From positions 1-13,417 of the forward strand of contig JADGJL010000815.1 of NCBI GenBank assembly GCA_027600665.1: a stretch of 13,417 nucleotides of DNA. Direction: 5' to 3'. Within the stretch, counting starts at the first letter, position 1, and each line of letters starts with the position of its first letter. The position numbers were made by a program, and so were the translations under genes. Below are positions 1-8,687 of this stretch, piece after piece. The notes under the pieces are model-generated. The model did no database searches, was not told the origin of the DNA, and saw nothing but the letters and a program-made list of their open reading frames with translations. This DNA is from Irineochytrium annulatum (taxonomy: Eukaryota > Chytridiomycota > Chytridiomycetes > Chytridiales > Chytridiaceae).

Positions 1-413
1 GGGGGAGGCGAGACCCATACGAGCGGGCACGATAAGGCACCGATCCCGGCCGTGTCGCGCTCGTGCGATCTCGTCAACAGCACGATGCAGCCAGGCTCGA
101 TCGCCTCGATGGCGGCCATCGCGCCAAGTGCTCGCTGCGAGGCCACCAAGACGCTCGCACCCGGCCGACGATCCCACGCGCGAACAAGGACAGCAACGAC
201 GGCGACTCCGGCAATGCCAATGGGAGGGAGGTAGGGAAGGGATGGCGGCCTGGTACGTACGTAGATGCGAGGTGGTGTAGAGGTGGTGTGGGCGCGAGTG
301 CGAAAGAGATTCGAGTAGAGAAAAAAAAGCTCGAGCTGGCGAAGAGATTTCAGAAGTTGCGCGTCGTCGAGCAACCCGCCAACGTTTTGACAAACTCGGC
401 GGCGCAGGCGCAT
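1..413 (-). CDS. Possible 5' end of an unrecognised gene, partial at the window edge
   Basis: On the minus strand an ATG at 413-411 opens a frame of 137 codons with no stop before the window ends. I do not recognise the product. The first 70 or so residues are Arg- and Leu-rich. Then comes a hydrophobic stretch (around 225-180, reading PIGIAGVAVVAVLV) that could be a membrane or signal-anchor segment, followed by a mixed region with mostly C or G in third codon positions, as in real genes of this window. The gene would lie head-to-tail behind the acyl-CoA synthetase, with about 470 bp between that gene's stop and this ATG. A GTACGT donor-like sequence near 253-261 means part of the frame could be intron. 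The start and exon structure are uncertain, and the opposite strand is also partly open, so this remains a tentative call. Confidence 0.33.
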   Translation of the reverse strand, partial: MRLRRRVCQNVGGLLDDAQLLKSLRQLELFFLYSNLFRTRAHTTSTPPRIYVRTRPPSLPYLPPIGIAGVAVVAVLVRAWDRRPGASVLVASQRALGAMAAIEAIEPGCIVLLTRSHERDTAGIGALSCPLVWVSPP

Positions 414-883
414 TTCGGCATTCATCGCCAAAGTACGAAATTCTCCGAGACCAGCAAACAGCAGCAACATCACCAAGTAAATCACGCGCGTAAAATTGGT
501 TGCTGAAGCTGGTGGTGGTTGAGCTTTTTGGAAGTCGCAGAAACTCGTCCGCATCATGGGACTATTTACTTCGTGCCGACTGCACTGCCTTCAGCATTAG
601 AAAAATGACTTGAAAGAGTTCTTCCCTTTTACTGATCGAAAAGAAAAGGGGGGGGAAATCGACTAACGGTCATGTAAGTGATTTTCGTTTCAAACACAAT
701 CAACAAGAAACTATAATCAAGAAAAAAAATACGGATGAGATTTGGAACAATGACGAAACCTAAAAACATCCATCAGGATAAACACCTAAACGTAGGCAGT
801 AACCGTATAAAGTAAAAACAACATGAAGGTCTCTTGGAAAGCACCTTCCCCATCCAATCTCGCCTCAGTTAAAAGAATCCCAT
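414..883. other. Intergenic region between the left-edge frame and the acyl-CoA synthetase
   Basis: This 470-bp stretch is AT-richer than the genes and carries purine runs such as A4GA4G9 near 640-656. It should contain the 3' untranslated region of the minus-strand acyl-CoA synthetase and, if the left-edge frame is real, that gene's promoter. I see no convincing reading frame, RNA gene or repeat in it. Confidence 0.6.
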
Positions 884-892
884 CTACAACTT
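884..892 (-). other. C-terminal Ser-Lys-Leu codons plus stop (putative PTS1 peroxisomal signal)
   Basis: The last exon ends with codons TCC AAG TTG TAG, giving Ser-Lys-Leu-stop; the Lys, Leu and stop codons occupy 892-884 and the Ser codon 895-893. SKL is the canonical peroxisomal targeting signal type 1 recognised by Pex5. The preceding residues KKPPS are basic and flexible, as is usual for working signals. Import itself is inferred. Confidence 0.75.
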
Positions 893-3603
893 GGACGACG
901 GCGGCTTCTTGTCGTTGATCTCTTTGTACATGGCGTCGATCTGCGGCCGGTACTTAATCTGCAGGAGACTCTTTAGAAAACAATCGTCTATAGAACAATC
1001 CCAAAATAGCCCCAATACGCACCGCGCACTCATTCCTCTTAAGCTTGAACGTCGGCGTAATCAGCCCATTCTCCATCGAGAAAGGGTCCGCCTCCAAATG
1101 CACAGCCTTAACGTACTCGAACCCCCTCAGCTTCGCCTCCTTCCCAATAACGTCCAGCTCCTTCTGTACGAGATCCTTGAACTTCGCCATTCCGCACAAA
1201 TCTCTCACGATCTGGAGCGGCTCCGCGCCGGGCAGGGCCGGGCCAGGGTTGACGGTGGACTCCGGGATGAGCTTGTGCTGCTTGGCGACGTTGATGGCGC
1301 GCTCCTGCTCAGGGACGACGACGCAGACGAGCTCGGACTGGACAGAGTCGCCGTGAACGAAGATCTGGGAGACGAGGGAGGCCTTGAGGTAGACGTTCTC
1401 GATCTTCTCCGGGGCGACGTACTCGCCTTGGGAAAGCTTCACGGGTTCTAATTAGGACCTCAACCTATTCACCCTAGGATTACACGAACCTTGAAGATGT
1501 TCTTCTTCCGGTCAACGATAATGACCCTGCCCTTGGCGTCGATCACACCAATGTCACCGGTCAAAAGCCAGCCGTCCTCCGTGATGGTCTCCTTTGTTTT
1601 CGCCTCATCCTATGGCAGGGCCCGAATCAGCGATACGCATTCGATGCGTTAGCAACAAAACCGTACCTTATAGTAGCCGGCGAACACGTTCGCTCCCCGG
1701 ACGCAGATCTCGCCGCGGGGGAAGGGCTTGTCCGTGGCATTGTAACCCATTTCGGGGACGGAGACGAGCTTGACCTCGTTACTTTATACAAAAGTTACAA
1801 CGTGTTAACATTGATTATTTTTCCTTCAAGCATTTTAGAGAAAACTTACGATGGCACGGGGGCACCGACGGTCCCGAGCTCGTAGTCGTTCGGCCAGTTC
1901 ATCGTGAGCGCGGCCGTGCTCTACAAATCAAAAACATTACGACCTCATATCGCCAATCCTCGAAGCACATCGAATGCCAACCTCCGTCGACCCATAGCCC
2001 TCCAAAAAGTGACAACAGAACGCAATCCTCAAGAACGGCGGCACCTCGGGTGCGATCGGCGCGCTCCCGGAGTAGATGACCCTGACCCTCCCACCAAGGG
2101 CCGCGCGAACTTTGTTAAAGACGAGCCTGTCCCAGAACGGGTGCGTGACAGAGCCCGTGGCCTTCATGTGGGCCATCTTGGAGTCGACGGCCCGCTTGAA
2201 AAGAGCCGTCTTAATGGCCGAACCAGAGTTCAGACCCTGCTGCTGGATGCGGTCGTAGATGCGGTTCAGGAGACGCGGGACGGAGACGAAGATCGTCGGC
2301 TTAAGGATCGCGATGTCCTCGAGGAGGAGGGCGACTGTTTCCAAGCCGGGATTAATTACTCGTTAAAACGAGCATGGGAGCCTCACGTACCATCGCCGCG
2401 GTAGAAGCCGATCGCTCCGCCGCAGGTGAGGGTCATCGACATGCAGACGCGCTCGTAGACGTGGGCCATAGGGAGGTACGAGATGTGGACGTCGTCCGGC
2501 TCGCCGATGTTGCCGCCGTCGATCTGGGCCCTGAGGAAAGCAACGAGGTTCGCGTGCGTCAGGATAGCGCCCTTCGGGTTTCCGGTCGTACCTAACGCGT
2601 AAACACGGAGGATTAGCCGGCTTTCAAAGGACGACAAGACGGGTCAGACGAACCCGAGGTGTACGAGATGCAGGCCCTGTCAGCCGGCTTGGGCAAAACG
2701 AGCGGGATCCTATGCTTCTGGCCCATCTCCTCCACCTCGGCGAACGAGTACAGCTTAACGCCCTTCTCGGCCGCCCACTGCTTCAAGATCGCAAACGGCG
2801 CCGCGACGCCAGCGAACTTGGGCGCCGAGTCCATCGAGATGATGAACTTCATCTTGGGGCACTTCGGTGCGAGCCTCAACAAGTTCGCGACCTTGTCGAT
2901 GGACGTGACGACGCCAGGCAGGTCGCCGTGGTTGATGATAAACTCCGCCGTCTCGGGGCCCAGGGTGTCATACAGCGCGACAGTGCAGAGGGAGAAGCAA
3001 TGCGCCGCGAGATCGGCGATGACCCACTCTGGCCTATTGACCGCATAGATGCCGACGTTAAACTTGTCGCCCTCAGCGCCGAAGACCTCGCGGTGGACCT
3101 GCATGAGGCCGCAGCCGAAGTTGATGCGCCGCTCCGACACCTGGTTGTACGTCTGCCAGACGTAGCCCTCGGACCGAATCACGCCAGTGGCAGGGTCGCG
3201 CGAGGTCGGGCGGTGGCCGAGGCAGGGGCGGTTGCCGCCAACCTTTTTGCCGTATTGGAAGGCGTCGTAGAAGGTTTTGATGGTGGGGAAGTCAGTGACG
3301 AGGCCGGCGGGGGTGAGGGCAGAGCGGTAGGAGCCTTCATTCATGACACGTTTATGTTTTAGTGATTTAAAGCATGCAAAACAGGGACATGTCTCGCGTG
3401 TTGTCGAAAAAAGAATCCTCACCGGTCTCGCTGCCATCGGAGGGGCGCGTCCCAGGGACCTCAACACTGTACAGTGGGAGTTTGTATACCGTCTCCGGAT
3501 CTGTTGAATCAACACAACACAATGTATCAGTGGCGACGACCTCACAGGAAAAGGAGCAGGACAACTCACCGCGAACAGGGAGGCCGTCGAAGGTCTTGAC
3601 CAT
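884..3603 (-). CDS. Long-chain acyl-CoA synthetase (fatty acid--CoA ligase), ten exons, C-terminal SKL
   Basis: ATP-dependent ligase that converts a long-chain fatty acid to acyl-AMP and then acyl-CoA, in the ANL superfamily (Faa1/Faa4/ACSL type). Exons by splice reading: 3603-3570, 3500-3423, 3334-2654, 2591-2391, 2334-1982, 1920-1850, 1781-1667, 1609-1490, 1436-1023, 958-884. They join to 2,142 nt (713 aa plus TAG); all nine introns (53-88 bp) are GT-AG and every phase closes. The ATG is preceded in frame by TAA seven codons upstream. Seen motifs: ATP P-loop [11 protein letters not shown] (262-272), GYGSTE (444-449), the fatty-acyl-CoA synthetase signature from DGWLLTGD through VDRKK (523-547), KLSQGEY (551-557), and TPTFKLKR (678-685), whose Lys682 is the likely adenylation lysine. 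There is no membrane segment. The protein ends PPSSKL, a canonical PTS1, so a peroxisomal location is likely. Length matches the family. It is divergent from the phospholipase gene. Confidence 0.95.
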
Positions 3604-4683
3604 GATGGACTTGCTTAGAGTTTAGCCGGGAATGGGGATCTGCTTCGATGTGGCAAAGATCAGTCAGCATGTGTTCCACCAACAAACGTCGCCATCGCTC
3701 CAACGAGAAGGGCAGCGTAGTCCACGAGGGCTTGTCGCGGAGACGCCATCCAGATCCAGCTGGGCAACCGCGACCATCACCCCCCAACAGCGGCAGCCTG
3801 CCCCCATCTCGACCCCAACGCCAACCCGGCACCGGGAGACTATCCCCAAGGTCGAAGTCGACGACGAAAGCGCCCCACGGTCACGGTGGCCCGCCTGCTC
3901 ACCTGCGACTTCGTGGGACTTCGAAGATTGGGGAAACGGTTGATGTCTCGTCAAACTTTGACCCGGCCCGTTTCCTGCCGAGCCTGTCCGACACGCGCGT
4001 GACTGCCACACCGTCATCCGTCATCGCCTGTCATGACGGCCTCCTAAGAGTCCGTTTCGCGGCTGGCCACCCTGCTGAGTACGTCAAACGACCTTGGAGG
4101 ACGGGGGGCGCTGTCGCGCCTGTCGGTGCGAGAGATTAGTCTGAAAGGCGCGAGGGCAAATGATGACGACAAGAGTTCCACGAGGAGATCATGTGCCATC
4201 TCAGTCCGTCCTTGCACATTACGCGCCGACATCTGCCTTGAAGGTCGCCCTCTTGGTCCTAGCCGTTGCCGCCGCGACATGAAGGCTAAGGGCGTCATCC
4301 CCCCCAGGTCGATTTACATCTTGGTCACGATCGCGTCGAACTCAAACTAATCGATTCCTGACCATCTGTTCTCGCGGGAAGACAGTCGTGGTCCCTTCGG
4401 CAGTACATCCTCGCGCTTCTTTGGAGCTGGGGTCTGCCATGGTACCCATCCCAATGTCTTATGCGCCGGTCTCCGACCAGGCCCAACTCCGACCTTACCA
4501 ATCCAGTATCTTACCGTGCAGTGTAATTCAGGCGCGTTATCATGAACAGCGAGCACACGGTGACGGTGATGCGCCAAGGCTTTAGTGGAGGGACTTCGAA
4601 TTTCGCGACGTCAACCTTACTTTTGCAAACATACTCCTCCCATCATCATCTGAACAGTGATCCCACCCAAGCTAAAAGCGAGT
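3604..4683. promoter_or_regulatory. Shared divergent intergenic region between acyl-CoA synthetase and phospholipase A2
   Basis: The region separates two divergent start codons by 1,080 bp and must hold both promoters. CCAAT pentamers are visible on the plus strand at 4451-4455 and 4498-4502 (about 180-230 bp before the phospholipase ATG) and on the minus strand at 3931-3927 (about 325 bp before the synthetase ATG). I found no strong TATA box close to either start. Several frames are open for 80-160 codons on both strands, but they are Arg/Ser/Pro-rich, mutually overlapping and resemble no family, so I treat them as chance in GC-rich DNA. An upstream non-coding exon for either gene cannot be excluded. 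Confidence 0.6.
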
Positions 4684-7438
4684 ATGAGCACAGCCCCCAC
4701 ACCTCCTCAGACCACACCCCCGCCCGCCATGAGCGCGGAGGAGATGGGGAAGCGGGCCATGACGCTCGTCGATCGGATAACGGCGATGACCCTGGACGAT
4801 GACGACGACGTCGCGCCTGACACGCCGCCGCAAAGCCAGTCCCGCTCCCTTCCCGTCAACCCTTCGCTCGCGGCATCGTCGACTGTGGGCTCGTCCGCCA
4901 GCACCGGCTCGTCGCCGTCGTCGGCACCGTCGAAAACCTCGGGCGAGTCATCTGTTCAGAGCGTGAGTACTTCCTCTTCGTGCACACCGTGTATGGACTT
5001 CATCGGACGCATTTCGGGTGGGAGAGGGCGTGTGGTTCGATGTAATTCCGCGCAAAAGCCTCACCACCTTCATAGGCCCTCCTCCACGGCTCCGCGTACG
5101 TCTCCGGCGCGCTTAACTCCATCTACAAGAGCGTCATCCCCAGCCAGGCCTTCTCGCAATCTTTTGAAGTCATGGCTGCTCTTGAAGTGTTGCCCAAAGA
5201 GATGAGGAAGGAGTGCGCAGACCCCGGCCTGAACCCAGAGATCTTGCAGGTCGCAAAGGTCAGCAGGGATAATTCCATCACGCCGGGTGAGAGGCAGTTC
5301 CAGGAGGACCGGAGGAAGTTCTGCCGCGCGAGCTTCGCGAAGTACATTGGGGTGCCGGAAAGCGAGGTTGACGAGAGGGACGTGCCTCACATCGCGGTCG
5401 GCGGGTCCGGTGGCGGGTTCAAGGCCATGATCGGGTCGACGGGGTTCTTGAAGGCGATGGAGGAGGCTGGACTCTACGACTCGGTCATGTATATGGCAGG
5501 TCAGTAAACAGATTTCGACGAAACCATATACTAAACTCCGGCAGGTGTGTCGGGATCCTGCTGGACGCTCAGCAACCTTTACCGTGACGCCGTCGGTGTC
5601 TCCCCCTCAAAGCTCGCGGACCTCTTCGCGAAAACTCTGCCGAAGTTCCCGGGCGACCCGGCCCACATCCAAGCCACGCTCGCGGCGGACCCTATTGCGC
5701 GCGTCCGTCACATCTTTGGCGGCATGGCGGTTAAGCGCTTCAGTGGCCTACCCCGCGGCGTAGTCGATGTCTACTCGGCTTTAATCGAGCTTCACTTCTT
5801 CTCGACCCAGGATGGCCCTTGGAATCGGCAGGACTTTAAGTTGTCGAATCAGGCGAGGTTCATGGCCGGCGGAAAGGCGCCCATGCCCATCTACACAGCC
5901 ATCAGACACGAGCGACCTTGGCTGGCCAGGAAGGATCCGAACGCGCCCGACGCAATGCAGAAGGTCGACGTGCCCCCCGCGGCGTTGATTGGACTCGACA
6001 CCTCTGCCGTCGCCGCCGCCCAGGGTCACGCGGCCGGCCCTGCTGGTGCACCGGGCCAGACCGCCGGGGCGGCCGCGCAACAGCAACCAGGCCAGCCCGC
6101 CCCGCCGGCGTCCCAGCCCACACAGCCGCTCTCAACCGAATCCCCCGAGGCTGCGGCCGCGCAGAAGAACTACGAGGAGCACGAGCGCGATGACCTCGAC
6201 GCCAAGAACAAGGCCGTCGAGCTCCATACGGCGTGGTGGCAATGGTTTGAGCTGACTCCCGTGGAGGTCGGCTGCGATGAGTTGAGGGTGTGGATTCCCA
6301 GCTGGAGCTTCGGGAGGAAGTTCTACGGGGGGAAGAGCATCGATAAGGTGCCTGAGCAGAGCTTCACGATGCAGGTCGGTATGGTGGCGAGCGCCATGAC
6401 GGCGCCCTTTCAGACGAGCTGTGAAACGCTTGAGAGGACGGATCCGAAGTCGTGGATTGGGAATAAGTTGAGGGATAGAGCTGTCAAGGTAGCCATCTTC
6501 CTGCCAAACCAAACATTGCTGACAACTACCTGCAATTAGATGCTGTCCCCCGGCTCCTCCATCCGCGTTAAGGAGCTCCTGGCGTCGCACCCGTTTCACT
6601 CAGCCTACAATTGGAACCCGCTTTTCAAGATCACACCCGGGCCGCACCCGCCCGGCCTTATCAACTCGGAGCGCATCCAGCTCATCGACGCCGGGGCCGA
6701 CAACAACCAACCCCTCATCCCGTTCATTCGCCCAGGCAGGGGTGTCGACGTCATTTTTGTTCTCGACTCAAGCGAGGACGTTGAGCGCAACGTGTACGAT
6801 AATTTACTTTTTCCGCCGCCTCGACCGCAAACGCGCTAATTTGCAATGACATCGCAGCACAACCAACGACCTCAGCATCTTTGCTGAGCGCCGCAAGCTC
6901 AAGCTGACCCGCACGACGCCGGAGCCCCCTCCGCAGCAGACGGCTCCGCCGCCGGGCGCGATGCCCAAGCCGCCCGTCCCTTACAACATCCGCTACGCGA
7001 ACCGGTACTGCCAGGTTTTCCAGGCCGAGCATTTGTGCAAGAACGGCGAGCCGGCCGAGCACGGCGCGCCTGCGGCCGAGAAGGATTTCGCAATCGTGTA
7101 TTTGCCAATGCTAGGAAATCAGGCAATGCCTGATTTTTCGCCAAGCGATTTTTCTTTCGGGAAGTTGCAGTATACGGATAAAGAGGTGGGGTTTTTTCTT
7201 TTTTCTTTTCTTTTGATTATTTTCGATGTTTAATGCAATACTGCCGTCGTGTTGCCTTTCAATGCAATACTGCCGTCGTGTTGCCTTTTTTGCTGACGTC
7301 CTCTTTTGTATATAGGTTCAGGATCTCATCCGCTGCGCCGGGTACAACTATAGGCAGGACGAGGAGACTATTAAGAGGACGCTGAGGGAAGCGTGGCAGA
7401 AGAAGAGGGATGCCAGACTGGCGGCGCAGCGGGCGTAA
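4684..7438 (+). CDS. Cytosolic phospholipase A2 / lysophospholipase (PLA2c catalytic domain), six exons
   Basis: Serine acyl hydrolase of the cPLA2/phospholipase B family that cleaves fatty acids from phospholipids or lysophospholipids. Exons: 4684-4962, 5076-5499, 5545-6488, 6540-6793, 6858-7185, 7316-7438; together 2,352 nt, 783 aa plus TAA, with GT-AG introns of 113, 45, 51, 64 and 130 bp and consistent phases. An in-frame TGA at 4651 precedes the ATG. Residues 1-93 are Pro/Ser/Thr-rich and probably disordered; there is no signal peptide, unlike secreted fungal phospholipase B, and no recognisable C2 domain. Catalytic features: oxyanion loop GGSGGG (202-207), nucleophile elbow G-V-S-G-S with Ser237, PMPIYTAI (347-354), WFELTP (468-473), FGRKF (490-494), and D-A-G with Asp599 as the dyad acid. 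A Pro/Ala/Gln-rich insert covers about 386-441. The usual Arg after the oxyanion glycines is Lys209. The C-terminal 40 residues are Lys/Arg-rich. Confidence 0.93.
7232..7289 (+). repeat. Tandem duplication of a 29-bp unit inside the last intron of the phospholipase gene
   Basis: Copy one spans 7232-7260 and copy two 7261-7289. Both begin AATGCAATACTGCCGTCGTG and differ only at the final base, which is C in copy one and T in copy two. The pair lies in the 130-bp intron 7186-7315, the longest in the gene, and without one copy the intron would be about 101 bp. It looks like a recent tandem duplication. Confidence 0.93.
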
Positions 7439-8291
7439 TTGGACTTACTGTGGCATTTGCATTCTGTCTCCCTTTGTGGCTCGCTTTTGCGATACTACCT
7501 TTTGTTATATCCTCTCATTGCCTATTACTGCTCATATCTTCATGGATATTATTTAAACGTCGAGGGCACGTGATAAGAGTTCGCTGAGTTGCTGACCGAA
7601 CTGCTAACATATGACTCCTTGGATGATTTGTTGATAGGCATGACGACAGTAAAGTCAGCGAATACAACAGTTTTGATCTTGATCCTCCGAACGATTAACA
7701 TCCTTCTTGGCTTACAACAGCCCCCCGGAAAGGTGAAACGTCAAGCGAACACTTGCATAAGAACAAGACCTAAGAGCCACGGGACAATATGTGTTCTGTC
7801 TCTTCCTCTCTCATTGTTGTCGCTGGGTCGCAAATGTACTTTTAGTGTGGGAAATAAGCTGGGCGGAGGCGCATCACAGTGTTTTGTATGTTAATTTTGG
7901 CGACTGCCTCCCCTGTTTTTAGCGCCCCAACAATCCATAACACCAAAAAGTAATTGCGTTGCTGGCTCCAGAGGCCCAAATACACAGCGAAGAAATAAAG
8001 TTAAGATACTGAGATATACAATTTTTTTCAGCGCAGCAACATTGTATTTTTCGTAAACTGCAGCCCAATAAAAACAAAACAAGTGAAAAAAAGCCTGCGC
8101 AAATAATTGAGAGCCATAGGCTTTGTCTCCCATGCCGTGGCGGCCTCACTAAGTTTTGTCTATGCGGAGAGTCTCCTGCTGGCGACTGTGGTATGGGCCT
8201 CGTGGGGACCGGCCGGGTGTGTGCGGTGGCCATTGTGAGCTCGTGGCTGGTACTTTGCTAACAAGCCTTGCTAGGCCAATCTCAAGCAGGC
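7439..8291. other. Phospholipase 3' flank, no gene seen
   Basis: After the phospholipase stop the sequence becomes AT-richer. The first few hundred bases should include the 3' untranslated region. Frames open on the minus strand between 7891 and 8233 encode hydrophobic, low-similarity peptides without a recognisable start region, intron or domain, so they are not called. No repeat or RNA gene was recognised. The last five bases before the LTR belong to the flanking target site. Confidence 0.55.
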
Positions 8292-8296
8292 AGGTT
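8292..8296 (+). repeat. Left target-site duplication of the solo LTR (AGGTT)
   Basis: The five bases AGGTT lie directly before the TG start of the LTR and are repeated exactly after its CA end at 8683-8687. Five-base duplications are the usual product of Ty1/copia and Ty3/gypsy integrases. Confidence 0.9.
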
Positions 8297-8390
8297 TGTT
8301 AGAATATGATGAGTCACGCCAAGACGTAGCTTCCCTGACGCGTCCGCACGGCGGCGTGGACGAGTAGGATACTTTGTTGTTTGCGCTTGT

Positions 8391-8422
8391 GACGTGTTGA
8401 CGCCGACGCGTCAGCCCACGTC
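8391..8422 (+). repeat. Hairpin in the LTR (two-part stem)
   Basis: GACGTG (8391-8396) pairs with CACGTC (8417-8422), and inside it TGACGC (8398-8403) pairs with GCGTCA (8408-8413), leaving the loop CGAC. One base on the left and three on the right are unpaired between the stems. Twelve base pairs in total make this a stable stem in RNA or single-stranded DNA. Confidence 0.8.
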
Positions 8423-8530
8423 TCATAGTCTCCATAAACAGTAGATTCTGTATTTAACGAGTAGCTAGAATGTAGGAGAGAACTACGGCTCAATGTGGTC
8501 GGTCCACAGCACAGCTGCTAAACCTCTTGA

Positions 8531-8548
8531 ACTCCGCCGATGCGGAGT
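8531..8548 (+). repeat. Perfect 7-bp hairpin in the LTR
   Basis: ACTCCGC (8531-8537) and GCGGAGT (8542-8548) are perfect inverted repeats around the four-base loop CGAT. The loop resembles the CGAC loop of the other LTR hairpin. Confidence 0.8.
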
Positions 8549-8559
8549 AACGTAGGCAT

Positions 8560-8571
8560 CCCCTCGAGGGG
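8560..8571 (+). repeat. 12-bp palindrome CCCCTCGAGGGG in the LTR
   Basis: A perfect twelve-base palindrome about 40 bp upstream of the TATA-like box of the LTR. It could be a transcription-factor site in the U3 region; that role is speculation. Confidence 0.8.
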
Positions 8572-8612
8572 GAGCAGAGGCTCTGGCACTACCTAATATA
8601 TAGCGTTTATCC

Positions 8613-8620
8613 TATATAAG
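8613..8620 (+). promoter_or_regulatory. TATA-like box of the LTR (TATATAAG)
   Basis: TATATAAG lies about 60 bp before the 3' end of the LTR, downstream of the palindrome. It fits an element promoter and sets the likely plus orientation of the LTR. Confidence 0.55.
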
Positions 8621-8682
8621 CCCGTGCAGTGATATGGAATGACCCCGGCCTAGCGGGTAACACCACAGGCCACTTTCTAACA

Positions 8683-8687
8683 AGGTT
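8683..8687 (+). repeat. Right target-site duplication of the solo LTR (AGGTT)
   Basis: Exact copy of the AGGTT at 8292-8296, directly after the terminal CA of the LTR. Confidence 0.9.

Larger units (their letters stand above)
8297..8682 (+). mobile_element. Solo LTR of a retrotransposon, 386 bp
   Basis: The element starts TGTTAGAA and ends TTCTAACA, an 8-bp perfect terminal inverted repeat with the TG...CA termini typical of LTRs. It is flanked on both sides by AGGTT, a perfect 5-bp target-site duplication. No primer-binding site, polyprotein or second LTR lies in the window, so it is a solo LTR left by recombination between the two LTRs of a full element. Orientation is taken as plus from a TATATAAG box at 8613-8620. 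The TGTTAGAATATGA start leans towards Ty1/copia, but superfamily cannot be fixed without internal sequence. The intact target duplication suggests the insertion is not very old. Three strong hairpins lie within it. Confidence 0.9.

Noticed and set aside
63..506. Plus-strand open frame of about 147 codons
   Set aside because: It lacks an ATG at its start, is low in recognisable composition, and is antisense to a more gene-like minus-strand frame.
891..1451. Plus-strand frame of 186 codons across the synthetase C-terminal exon
   Set aside because: It is the antisense shadow of the acyl-CoA synthetase, whose motifs are unmistakable on the minus strand.
3648..4139. Open frames on both strands in the divergent intergenic region
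   Set aside because: They overlap one another, are Arg/Ser/Pro-rich, show no domain or splice logic, and lie where both promoters must be.
7393..7587. Plus-strand hydrophobic frame of 64 codons overlapping the end of the phospholipase
   Set aside because: It begins inside the last phospholipase exon in another frame and continues into the 3' flank; no sign of independent expression.
7919..8233. Minus-strand frame of 104 codons with hydrophobic stretches
   Set aside because: No domain, no intron signals and AT-rich flank composition; probably chance.
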